Of a stretch of DNA of 11,990 bases, positions 1-6,726 are shown one piece after another. Source of the stretch: DP-20 sp964539925 (GTDB taxonomy: Bacteria > Desulfobacterota > Binatia > UBA9968); contig CAZILB010000118.1 of the NCBI GenBank assembly GCA_964539925.1, positions 1-11,990 of the forward strand, written 5' to 3'. The stretch's first letter is position 1, and the number at the start of each line of letters is the position of its first letter. A program made the translations under genes and the position numbers. Below the pieces are notes generated by a model. It did not search any database and was not told the DNA's origin. It saw only the letters and a program-made list of their open reading frames with translations.

Positions 1-1
1 C

Positions 2-93
2 GGAGAGGTGGCCGAGTCCGGTTGAAGGCGCTTGACTCGAAATCAAGTGTACGGGGAACCGTACCGGGGGTTCAAATCCCTCCCTCTCCGCCA
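2..93 (+). tRNA. tRNA-Ser (anticodon CGA)
   Basis: This is a class II tRNA with the long variable arm typical of serine tRNAs. The acceptor arms ggagagg (2-8) and cctctcc (83-89) pair fully, followed by discriminator G and an encoded CCA. The anticodon stem cttga/tcaag encloses loop ctcgaaa, giving anticodon CGA, which reads UCG. The variable arm is a perfect 6-bp stem, gtacgg/ccgtac. The T-loop is ttcaaat. It starts at the second base of the window, so its promoter is not visible, and no terminator hairpin with a T-run follows it. Confidence 0.97.
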
Positions 94-195
94 AAATCCC
101 GGTGACACGCGAGCGCAGCTTGGGTGAAGCGGCGCTCAGGCCCCCACGCCCTTGGCTCGGTTGCCGTTCCCGCAGTCCTCGAAGCCCGGTCCTTG

Positions 196-480
196 CTATG
201 TCGCGGAGACGCCGGGCCGCGGTTTTCGAAGTCGAATCGATCTGTTCTTTCGCAAAGGATTTACGGGCTCGCCGCCGCGCATTGTCGCTGTCGAGTTGGA
301 TTTGACCAGGCGCAGGTGGCGGTTTTTCGAAAATTGCCGAAGTGTGGTTTCAATATCTTCGGGCGGCCGTTCGTTTCGCCGGCGCCCGATCCTATCTTGC
401 ATCGCCGTTACGCCGACAAAAAGCACCACCGCAACGGGCAGCACGAGTAGCGAGACGACAAATTGCGCGGCGAGGCTCAT
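196..480 (-). CDS. Hypothetical small membrane protein (94 aa)
   Basis: I do not recognise this protein. It opens with a convincing transmembrane helix (residues about 5-26, with the run VVSLLVLPVAVVLFVGV). A basic, polar tail follows (DRIGRRRNERPPEDIETT, then a basic C-terminus), as expected for a single-pass inner-membrane protein with its tail in the cytoplasm by the positive-inside rule. The ATG at 480 has a purine-rich ggatgga about 8 nt upstream. Codon choice in the first half resembles the neighbouring genes. The second half (after about residue 55) is low in recognisable structure, so this could be a decayed or extended frame. It sits alone and antisense to the tRNAs on either side. 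Existence as a gene is uncertain. Confidence 0.4.
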   Translation of the reverse strand: MSLAAQFVVSLLVLPVAVVLFVGVTAMQDRIGRRRNERPPEDIETTLRQFSKNRHLRLVKSNSTATMRGGEPVNPLRKNRSIRLRKPRPGVSAT

Positions 481-738
481 GGCCGAGATCCATCCGCTAT
501 GATTTCGTAATGCTCCAGGGCAAATCCTGCTGCAAAAACCCGCGGCTGCTGGTTCCTCGGCACCGGAACCAAGCTAAAAATCGCCGGTGCAGGGCACTCT
601 TCCATGCCGGTCGGCAGTCAGCGTCGAAATCGGTCGGGCGGGAATGAGGTTTCCAGCCTCGTGCGGCAGAACCCGCGGCAGCGCTCGGCGTGGCCAAAGG
701 AAATAATCGCCTGCCCGGGCTCTGAATTTCGGCGGCAG

Positions 739-954
739 TCATCTGCGCAGGCGACGCGACCATGCGCCTTTGTCGTCGAAAGTCGCTTCTTTGAACAGGG
801 CGTCATAAAACACTTCGATCATCTGACCGTGACCGCGGCACCGCGCCGCTTTCAAGGACGTCCAAATATCCGACCATGGGATGAGCTTGATGTCTACATT
901 GTTGGCCGCGTGCTTTTCTCCCGTGTTAACCTTTGTTCTCTGTAGTTTATTCAT
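739..954 (-). CDS. Hypothetical small protein (71 aa)
   Basis: I do not recognise this family. The main support is the start: ATG at 954 is preceded by gggggagggtgcc, a near-ideal Shine-Dalgarno sequence at normal spacing, unusual for a random ORF in this spacer. The protein is mixed polar/aromatic (segments KLIPWSDIWTSLKAA and GQMIEVFYDALFKEATFDD), with no signal peptide or membrane helix, and ends in a basic RRLRR tail. Upstream on the same strand is a possible -35-like ttgacc followed 17 nt later by atgaat, a poor -10, so I do not call a promoter. It could be a genuine small soluble protein or a remnant whose 3' part has been lost. Confidence 0.4.
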   Translation of the reverse strand: MNKLQRTKVNTGEKHAANNVDIKLIPWSDIWTSLKAARCRGHGQMIEVFYDALFKEATFDDKGAWSRRLRR

Positions 955-1142
955 GGCACCCTCCCCCGATGGATTTCATGAATGATGTACCGCTATCAGA
1001 ATCTTTGACGGACAGCAAATTCATTTTGTTACTTTCTCTCCGGTCAACGGAACGCAGTCCAAGGGTCTTAACCGATGCGGATAATATTGGCTTGGAGCAG
1101 CGCAAAAGGGACGGCGAAATCTTTTATTTCAGCGTGCGTCCC

Positions 1143-1170
1143 TTGGTAGAAAATCGAACAGGGCTATGGT
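1143..1170 (+). promoter_or_regulatory. Candidate sigma-70-type promoter of tRNA-Ser(GGA)
   Basis: A ttggta element (1143-1148; 4 of 6 to TTGACA) and tatggt (1165-1170; 4 of 6 to TATAAT) are separated by 16 nt. Transcription would begin near 1177, giving a leader of about 44 nt before the mature tRNA 5' end. This is a match by eye only; other combinations are possible. Confidence 0.28.
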
Positions 1171-1220
1171 AGTTTCGCGGCAGGTGATATCGTTCGGCTT
1201 TGCGCATCGCGGTTTTCCCG

Positions 1221-1313
<93 letters not shown>

Positions 1314-1397
1314 CGCCGATCGGCAGTGATAGGGAGCCGGCTGATTGCGGTAGATCTAATTCGTCGCGGACGCGTGAAGGCAAATATCGGGATGTCG

Positions 1398-1511
<114 letters not shown>

Positions 1512-1594
1512 GGCCATCTCGCAGGAAGAGGTTCAATGCAAGCGACCGAGCTTCGGTCTAGGCTTCGTCGGCTGGTAATTGCGCGACCGATTTT

Positions 1595-3268
1595 ATGTCC
1601 TACCTGGTGATCGCGCGGAAGTGGCGTCCGCAAAGCTTTGAGGACCTTGCCGGACAGGCGCCGATTACGCGCACGCTGCAAAACGCTATCCGGGCAAACC
1701 GGATCGCGCACGCGTATCTGTTTACCGGAGTTCGCGGCGTCGGCAAAACCACCGCAGCGCGTATCCTTGCCAAAGCCCTTAACTGTGAAAAGGGGCCCAC
1801 GGCGACCCCTTGTAATCAGTGCAGCCACTGCGAAGAGATCACCCAGGGGAATTCCATCGACGTCCTTGAGATCGACGGCGCGTCCAACCGCGGCATCGAC
1901 GAAGTTCGCCAGATTATCGAGAACGTTCGCTATCAACCGGCCAAGTGCCGGTTTAAAATCTATATCATCGACGAAGTCCATCAGGTGACGAAGGATGCGT
2001 TCAACGCGCTGCTTAAAACGTTGGAGGAACCGCCGCCCTCGGTAAAATTTATCCTCGCGACGACGGAACCGCATCGTTTGCCTGAAACCATCCTTTCGCG
2101 TTGCCAGCGCTACGATTTTCGCCGCATCAGCTTGCGCGAGATCGTTGAGCGTCTGCGCGAGATCGCCGGCAACGAAAAACTGGAAATTACCGACGGCGCC
2201 CTGGTTCTGCTGGCGCGGGAAGCGGACGGCAGCATGCGCGATGCGCAATCCCTGCTGGAGCAGGTGCTCGCGTGCGCCGCTCCGGTGGAATCCGGCCGCG
2301 AGGCGGCGCCGGTCGACGAAGTGCTGTTGCAGGAGATTCTCGGGTTGGCCGAGCGGCGCATGCTGTATGAATTGTCGGCCGCGGTGATCGGCGGCGATGC
2401 CCAACGGTGCGTCGACCTGGTGGCCGAGGCGGTGAGTCAAGGGCGCGATTTGAATCGGCTGTCCCGCGATCTGGTGGAGCACTTTAGAAATCTATTGGTG
2501 GCGCGCTTGACGGCAGCGCGCGATTCTTCTCTCGCCGGCGCTGCTCCGGCGCCATCGCTCGATCTGCCGGATCAGGAAATCGTCGATCTCCGCGACCAAG
2601 TTCGCGCTCTTTCGGTGGACACCCTGCTCGACTATTTCGACTTCATGGCCGCCGGTGACGAGGAAATCGGCCGCTCGGCCACGCCGCGCTTCGCGCTGGA
2701 GGGCGCTTTGATCCGCCTCGCGGCGTTGCCCAAGAGCATCCCGATCGGCGAGCTGGTCGAACGATTGGAGCGCCTGGAAGCCAGGTTCGCCGCTGGAACC
2801 GCACCAGGTACGGCTCCACCCCGGCCGGCGGAGCATCGAGGGACGGCTTCGAGCGCGACCCCGGCGTCGATGCGGAAAGCGGAAACCGCCGCCGCTTCAA
2901 CCAAGGATTGGGCCGGGTTTGTGGCTTTCGTCGGCAGAGAGCAGAAATTTCTCGCGTCGCATCTGCAATCGGCAAGCGCGATCGAGTTGCCGCCCAGGCC
3001 GTTGATGATCGGTGTCGGTGAGCGCCATCATCTCATTTATCTGCAGGATGGGGATAATCTGGCGGCGCTCAAGGAACTCGCCAAGAGGTTCTTTTCGCAG
3101 GAGGTGACGGTCCAGATCCGCTGGGAGGGAGCGGACGGCGCTCGATCCGGCGTCGAGTCGGTCGCGGGCGTGTCCGCAAACGCAGCCCAGGAACGCAGTG
3201 AAATGGTCAAAGAAGCTCTGCGAATCTTCGGCGGCTCGGTTCGTCGCGTCAGGCGCGATAACGGCTAA
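1595..3268 (+). CDS. dnaX: DNA polymerase III clamp-loader subunit tau (DnaX)
   Basis: This AAA+ ATPase of the DNA polymerase III holoenzyme opens the beta clamp and loads it on primed DNA. The family-typical N-terminus (MSYLVIARKWRP) fixes the start although no good Shine-Dalgarno precedes it. Visible motifs are the P-loop GVRGVGKT (45-52), four zinc-binding cysteines (64, 73, 76, 79), Walker B IIDEVH (124-129), the sensor-1 region ILATTEPHRLP, and the SRC arginine-finger motif (168-170). A domain III collar follows to about 370. An alanine/proline-rich linker (about 395-435) leads into a C-terminal domain (starting DWAGFVAFV) that resembles the tau tail domain seen in many non-enteric bacteria. 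At 557 aa it is shorter than E. coli tau (643). I see no A-rich slippery heptamer like that of E. coli, so only one product is expected. First of a dnaX-ybaB-recR set; the gap to ybaB is 58 nt. Confidence 0.98.
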   Translation: MSYLVIARKWRPQSFEDLAGQAPITRTLQNAIRANRIAHAYLFTGVRGVGKTTAARILAKALNCEKGPTATPCNQCSHCEEITQGNSIDVLEIDGASNRGIDEVRQIIENVRYQPAKCRFKIYIIDEVHQVTKDAFNALLKTLEEPPPSVKFILATTEPHRLPETILSRCQRYDFRRISLREIVERLREIAGNEKLEITDGALVLLAREADGSMRDAQSLLEQVLACAAPVESGREAAPVDEVLLQEILGLAERRMLYELSAAVIGGDAQRCVDLVAEAVSQGRDLNRLSRDLVEHFRNLLVARLTAARDSSLAGAAPAPSLDLPDQEIVDLRDQVRALSVDTLLDYFDFMAAGDEEIGRSATPRFALEGALIRLAALPKSIPIGELVERLERLEARFAAGTAPGTAPPRPAEHRGTASSATPASMRKAETAAASTKDWAGFVAFVGREQKFLASHLQSASAIELPPRPLMIGVGERHHLIYLQDGDNLAALKELAKRFFSQEVTVQIRWEGADGARSGVESVAGVSANAAQERSEMVKEALRIFGGSVRRVRRDNG

Positions 3269-3326
3269 ACCAACGCGCTTTGAAAGATTATTTTTAAAGC
3301 CGGAAGCCAAAGAGAGGGGGCAAACA

Positions 3327-3650
3327 ATGGCAAGTGTCGGCGGTATGGGCAATCTTTTGAAGCAAGCCCAGGAGATGCAGGCCCGGATGGCAAAGATCCA
3401 GGAGGAACTGGCCCACAAGACGGTCGAGGGCTCCGCCGGCGGTGGCATGGTTCAAGTGACGGTGAACGGTCAATTCAATTTGACGGCGGTGCAAATTGAA
3501 GCGTCGGTGGTCAAAGCGGACGAAAAAGAGATGCTTGAAGACCTCATTTTAGCCGCGGTCAACGACGGTATGCGCAAGGCGCGCGAGATGGCGTCGGCGG
3601 AGATGGCCAAGCTCACCGGAGGGTTTAAGATCCCGGGCCTCATGCCCTGA
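3327..3650 (+). CDS. ybaB: YbaB/EbfC nucleoid-associated protein
   Basis: This small DNA-binding protein forms a tweezer-like homodimer, binds DNA, and is almost always encoded between dnaX and recR, as here. The ATG at 3327 is chosen because it follows the strong ribosome binding site agagaggggg and gives 107 aa, the usual family length; the frame stays open upstream but that part overlaps the end of dnaX. Family features are a glycine/methionine N-terminus (GGMGNLLKQAQ), an amphipathic helix rich in M, Q and E (QEMQARMAKIQEEL), the core strand GMVQVTVNGQ, the acidic segment DEKEMLEDLI, and a C-terminal GFKIPGLMP. The N-terminal helix is the likely dimer arm. Role is by homology; binding sites differ between species. 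Confidence 0.95.
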   Translation: MASVGGMGNLLKQAQEMQARMAKIQEELAHKTVEGSAGGGMVQVTVNGQFNLTAVQIEASVVKADEKEMLEDLILAAVNDGMRKAREMASAEMAKLTGGFKIPGLMP

Positions 3651-3749
3651 GCCACGGCATCAACGCTGTCGGTGAGCAATTCCTTCGAAAGCAAATGACT
3701 GAGATATGATATCGGTAATCTGCGAGGCCGCGCGAAGCGAGACCTTGCC

Positions 3750-4370
3750 ATGACGATGTATCCTGCGCCCCTCGCTCGTTTGATCCAGGAGATGTCGAAG
3801 CTCCCGGGTATCGGCGAAAAAACCGCCGCACGGCTGGCCTTTCATTTGCTGCAGGGCAAAAAAGAAGATGTGTTTCGTCTCGCCGACAGTATCGGTAAAC
3901 TGCGCCAGGAAATGGGTTTATGCCAGCGTTGTTTTGGTTTCAGCGAAGTCGCTTCGCCGAACGGCGACGGCACGCTCTGCGACATATGCCGCGATCCGCA
4001 ACGGGAAGCGGACAAGATCTGCGTGGTCGAAGAGCCCGCGGATTTAATCGCGGTGGAGAAATCCCGGGAGTATCGCGGCGAGTATCACGTGCTGCACGGC
4101 ACGATCTCTCCACTCGACGGGATTGGACCGGATGCCTTGAAAATCCGCGAATTACTCGAACGCCTGCGCGGCGATACCGTGCGCGAGGTGATCGTTGCGA
4201 CCAACCCGACCATGAACGGCGAAGGGACGGCGCTCTATCTCTCCAAGCTGATTAAACCCCTGGGAGTTTCGGTGACGCGCATCGCGCGCGGCCTGCCGAT
4301 GGGCGGTGATCTCGAGTATGCCGATGCGGTTACTTTGGGCAAAGCCCTGGAAGGCCGGCGGGAGATCTAG
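3750..4370 (+). CDS. recR: Recombination mediator RecR
   Basis: RecR acts with RecO and RecF to load RecA on SSB-coated single-stranded gaps. In order: a helix-hairpin-helix (LPGIGEKTAARLAFHLL, 18-34), a zinc finger with Cys 58, 61, 77 and 80, and a TOPRIM domain (CVVEEPADLIAVE from 91, GEYHVLHG at 110-117, then ATNPTMNGEGTALYLSKLI). A Walker-B-like C-terminal segment follows. The length (206 aa) is close to the family norm of about 200. The loop between the two zinc Cys pairs is 15 residues rather than the 8 seen in E. coli RecR, with an inserted SPNGDG-like stretch. The gap of 99 nt after ybaB contains tatgat at 3705-3710, which could be a -10, but its -35 partner is poor. Alternative start at the second Met (3756). 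Confidence 0.97.
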   Translation: MTMYPAPLARLIQEMSKLPGIGEKTAARLAFHLLQGKKEDVFRLADSIGKLRQEMGLCQRCFGFSEVASPNGDGTLCDICRDPQREADKICVVEEPADLIAVEKSREYRGEYHVLHGTISPLDGIGPDALKIRELLERLRGDTVREVIVATNPTMNGEGTALYLSKLIKPLGVSVTRIARGLPMGGDLEYADAVTLGKALEGRREI

Positions 4371-4406
4371 CCAAGGGTGAGATCGCAGAGACCATCCCCG
4401 CGACTT

Positions 4407-4547
4407 AAAAAGCATAAAGAGTTTTGATGCAAGCCAGCCAATCATACCGCAAATCGGAAAGGTAAGAATCCAGGCGGTGACGATCTCAATAGTCACGCCC
4501 CAGCGGACCGCGGAAAATCTGCGCGTCGCACCGACGCCGGTGATCGT
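4407..4547 (-). pseudogene. C-terminal remnant of a Pit-family phosphate permease
   Basis: Read on the minus strand from 4547, the frame gives GVGATRRFSAVRWGV followed by a hydrophobic helix (IVTAWILTFPICGMIGW...). I recognise this as the end of PHO4/Pit-type inorganic phosphate permeases: the conserved GVG(A/S)TRRLSAVRWGV loop and the last transmembrane helix starting AWILTIP. Only about 45 codons remain; nothing of the rest of the permease is present. There is no natural stop: the frame runs on antisense through the 3' end of recR. A TAA lies one nucleotide out of frame at 4407-4405, just after a run of five T, so loss of one T would explain it. The segment has no start region of its own. 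Identification rests on remembered family consensus, not a search. Confidence 0.72.
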
Positions 4548-4653
4548 AACGGTCGAGCATTTCCTTCAACATTTTTACACCGGCCAAGGCGTTTTGCGCG
4601 GCTTCCTTGAAAAGATCGAAAAATTTTTCTTTATGGGGAGCAAAGTTGAACAT
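4486..4653 (-). pseudogene. N-terminal remnant of a DUF47 (PhoU-like) Pit accessory gene
   Basis: ATG at 4653 opens a 55-codon frame whose first part, MFNFAPHKEKFFDLFKEA and on to MLKEMLDRYD, matches the start of DUF47/PhoU_div proteins (about 200 aa, typically M-F-x-x-x-P-K-E-x-K-F-F-D-L-F). These are helical PhoU-like proteins usually encoded immediately before pit and thought to help or regulate it. After about residue 38 the family resemblance ends and the frame (HRRRCDAQIFRGPLGRDY) reads pit sequence out of frame to a TGA at 4488-4486. A purine-rich gagggaaag about 10 nt upstream of the ATG could still act as a ribosome binding site, so a short chimeric peptide might be made. The 222 nt between phoR and this start holds a 5-bp GC hairpin (4748-4761) and no clear promoter. 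Confidence 0.7.
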
Positions 4654-4875
4654 GCACGCGGCCTTTCCCTCAACGCACGAGGGATGTACTTAACAGTGAG
4701 CAAAAGCGGTTATCCAGAAACGTTGCGGAAATATTACCGACACGTCGCCGGCGAGCGCCGGTCAAGGGCATTCGTGACGGGGGTTGCTAACCGACGTATT
4801 CCGTTTGGCGAAGCTGGGGTGGCGACGATCGGCATGGCGCCGGTGATTCGGGGCGCGAGATCCACAGCCGTCCGG

Positions 4876-6726
4876 TTAACTCGGGATTTCGCGGCGCACA
4901 GGAACGGAATCAGCCTCGGGCTGTTTGCCGTTTGAGGGGTTCGCGGGCAATCGGACGCGCACGGTGGTGCCCTGGTTGATGATGCTGTCGATCGTCAGCT
5001 CGCCTTTGTGCGCCTGGACGATATGTTTGACAATGGCGAGGCCCAATCCCGTGCCGCCGAGGTCGCGCGAGCGCGCCTTATCCACGCGGTAAAACCGTTC
5101 GGTGAGCCGTGGCAGGTCCTTTTCCGGAATCCCGGGACCGGTGTCCGCTACGGCAATTTCGATTTGCGCGGAGCCCTTCGCATCGGCTACGCGGGTTACG
5201 GCCAATGAAACTTCACCGCCGGGGGGCGTGTATTTGATAGCGTTGTCGACCAAATTGATGAACAATTGCTGCAGCCGGTCGAGATCTCCGAGCAGGGGAG
5301 GCAGTTGCGGTTCCAGTGTTTGGGTTAGCTTGATGTTTTTTTTGGCGGCCTGATCCCAAAAAACTTCGAAAACACGCTGGATGAACTGACCCACCTCCAA
5401 ACGTTGAAACGCAAGCCGAGCTTTGCCGGATTCCAAATCCGACAAAACCAGCAAGTCTTCAGTCAAGCGGCTCAGGCGTTCGGAGTGGCGATCGATAATC
5501 GTGAGAAACTGGCGGGCGTCCGTGGGATCGGCGGGAGCCGTGTGCAGCAGAGTCTCAACATAGCCGCGGATCGCGGTCAACGGAGTTCGCAGCTCATGGG
5601 ACACGTTGGCGACGAAATCCGAGCGCATGGCTTCAAAGCGCTTGATGTCGCTCACGTCGTGAAAGACCAGGATCGACCCGCTGGTGAGTCCCTGAGGATC
5701 GCGCAATTGGACCGCGTTTACGCGAAACCAGCGGTCGTCATCGAGTTCGACTTCCCTTGAATAACGGTGTCCGGCAAAATCGAAGGTTAGCACCTCTTCC
5801 AGTATTTTGCGCACTTCGGGATGGCGCGAGATTTCGAGAATTGACGCGCCGTAAATATTCCTTTCCTCGTCAACATGAAACATCGATCGCGCCCGGTCGT
5901 TGATCACCAACACCTGGCCCCTGGTGTCGAGCACCAGAACGCCCTCGACCATGCAGCGCAGAATCGAATCGGCCTTGTCGCGTTCGCCGGTGATCTGCGC
6001 AAGGGTATGGCGGATCTTCAGGCTCATGTCGTTGAGGTGGCTCTCCAGCCGGGCAATCTCATCGCGCGCCGGCGACGGAAGGAAAGTTTGCGGAAACCGG
6101 CCGCCGGCAACCCGTTCGGAAAAGTCGACAAGGCGCTGAAAGCGCCGGCTCAGGTAGCGGGCGATCGCCCAGGCCAAGGCCAGCCCGGCGGCCGACGCCA
6201 GCATCAGACCCACGAGCAAAGCGGCGCGAAAGGAACTGAGCGCGTTTTCGACCTTTTGCAGCGGCGTGGCGATGCGAATGATGCGGTCTTGACCCGGGCC
6301 GTTTTCCCGAAACGCGCGATAGAGCATCTCTTGGCCGACGGCACGGCTAAAGCGCACGGCGCTCCCCGGCTCCCGCTTGAGGGCATCCATGACTTCCGGC
6401 CGCTGGGCGTGATTCTCCATATTTGCCGAAACTTCTGCGGAATCGCCGAGCACTCTTCCATCCAGCGCGATGACGGTGACGCGCGAGCCCAGCTCCTGCG
6501 AGAGTTGGCGGCACAATTCGTCGAGCGCGGCTCCTTCGATGTCAAAGGGGAGCAAGCGGGCGAGCAATGCCGCTTCCTGGTCCATGCGCTCGCCGAGCCA
6601 CTCAAGATAGAAGTTTCTGATCGCGGTGCTGGAAGCGTAGTAGAATCCGGCGAAAAGCAGGGCAACGACAACGAGGTAGGATAAGAAAAACTTGGCGGCG
6701 AGGCTATTGTTCCAAAGCCTTCTCAT
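4876..6726 (-). CDS. phoR: Phosphate-regulon sensor histidine kinase PhoR
   Basis: This membrane sensor kinase phosphorylates PhoB when phosphate is scarce. Layout of the 616 aa: transmembrane helix 1 (about 12-30), extracytoplasmic domain of about 130 residues (31-165), transmembrane helix 2 (about 166-188), HAMP linker (about 188-240), PAS domain (about 250-360), HisKA with FVANVSHELRTPLTAI and the phosphorylated His at 377, and HATPase_c with the N box (DNAIKYTPPGGEV, Asn 495), G1 (DTGPGIP, 528-534), F box (ERFYRVDKARSRD) and G2 (GGTGLGLAI). All catalytic motifs are intact. The large extracytoplasmic domain differs from E. coli PhoR, which has almost none, and recalls Gram-positive PhoR. 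The start lies 23 nt inside the end of phoB with no clear ribosome binding site, implying translational coupling. Last intact gene of the pst-pho unit. Confidence 0.94.
   Translation of the reverse strand: MRRLWNNSLAAKFFLSYLVVVALLFAGFYYASSTAIRNFYLEWLGERMDQEAALLARLLPFDIEGAALDELCRQLSQELGSRVTVIALDGRVLGDSAEVSANMENHAQRPEVMDALKREPGSAVRFSRAVGQEMLYRAFRENGPGQDRIIRIATPLQKVENALSSFRAALLVGLMLASAAGLALAWAIARYLSRRFQRLVDFSERVAGGRFPQTFLPSPARDEIARLESHLNDMSLKIRHTLAQITGERDKADSILRCMVEGVLVLDTRGQVLVINDRARSMFHVDEERNIYGASILEISRHPEVRKILEEVLTFDFAGHRYSREVELDDDRWFRVNAVQLRDPQGLTSGSILVFHDVSDIKRFEAMRSDFVANVSHELRTPLTAIRGYVETLLHTAPADPTDARQFLTIIDRHSERLSRLTEDLLVLSDLESGKARLAFQRLEVGQFIQRVFEVFWDQAAKKNIKLTQTLEPQLPPLLGDLDRLQQLFINLVDNAIKYTPPGGEVSLAVTRVADAKGSAQIEIAVADTGPGIPEKDLPRLTERFYRVDKARSRDLGGTGLGLAIVKHIVQAHKGELTIDSIINQGTTVRVRLPANPSNGKQPEADSVPVRREIPS

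Larger units (their letters stand above)
94..1220. other. Gene-poor spacer between two tRNA-Ser genes
   Basis: This is about 1.1 kb between paralogous serine tRNAs. The only plausible genes are two small minus-strand ORFs, listed separately. Plus-strand reading frames here look like shadows: arginine- and serine-rich, with no hydrophobic or motif structure and no convincing ribosome binding sites. I see no integrase, transposase, insertion-sequence ends or CRISPR repeats. A 7-bp inverted repeat (550-556 with 565-571, loop of 8) lies between the two small ORFs; on the minus strand a short T-run follows only after about 10 nt, so it is at best a weak terminator. The base composition of 955-1130 is visibly more AT-rich than the rest of the window. 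Confidence 0.6.

Noticed and set aside
3198..3326. Upstream extension of the ybaB frame
   Set aside because: It overlaps the dnaX 3' end, and the ATG at 3327 has a strong ribosome binding site and gives the normal family length.
4748..4761. GC hairpin ccggc/gccgg downstream of phoR as an intrinsic terminator
   Set aside because: The stem is only 5-6 bp and no T-run follows on either strand.
4477..4935. Plus-strand ORF (152 aa) in the recR-phoR gap
   Set aside because: It is antisense to the DUF47/pit remnants and to the end of phoR, with no ribosome binding site or protein-like motif.
5875..6684. Plus-strand ORF (269 aa) opposite phoR
   Set aside because: Shadow of phoR in a GC-rich genome; the PhoR domains on the other strand are unambiguous.
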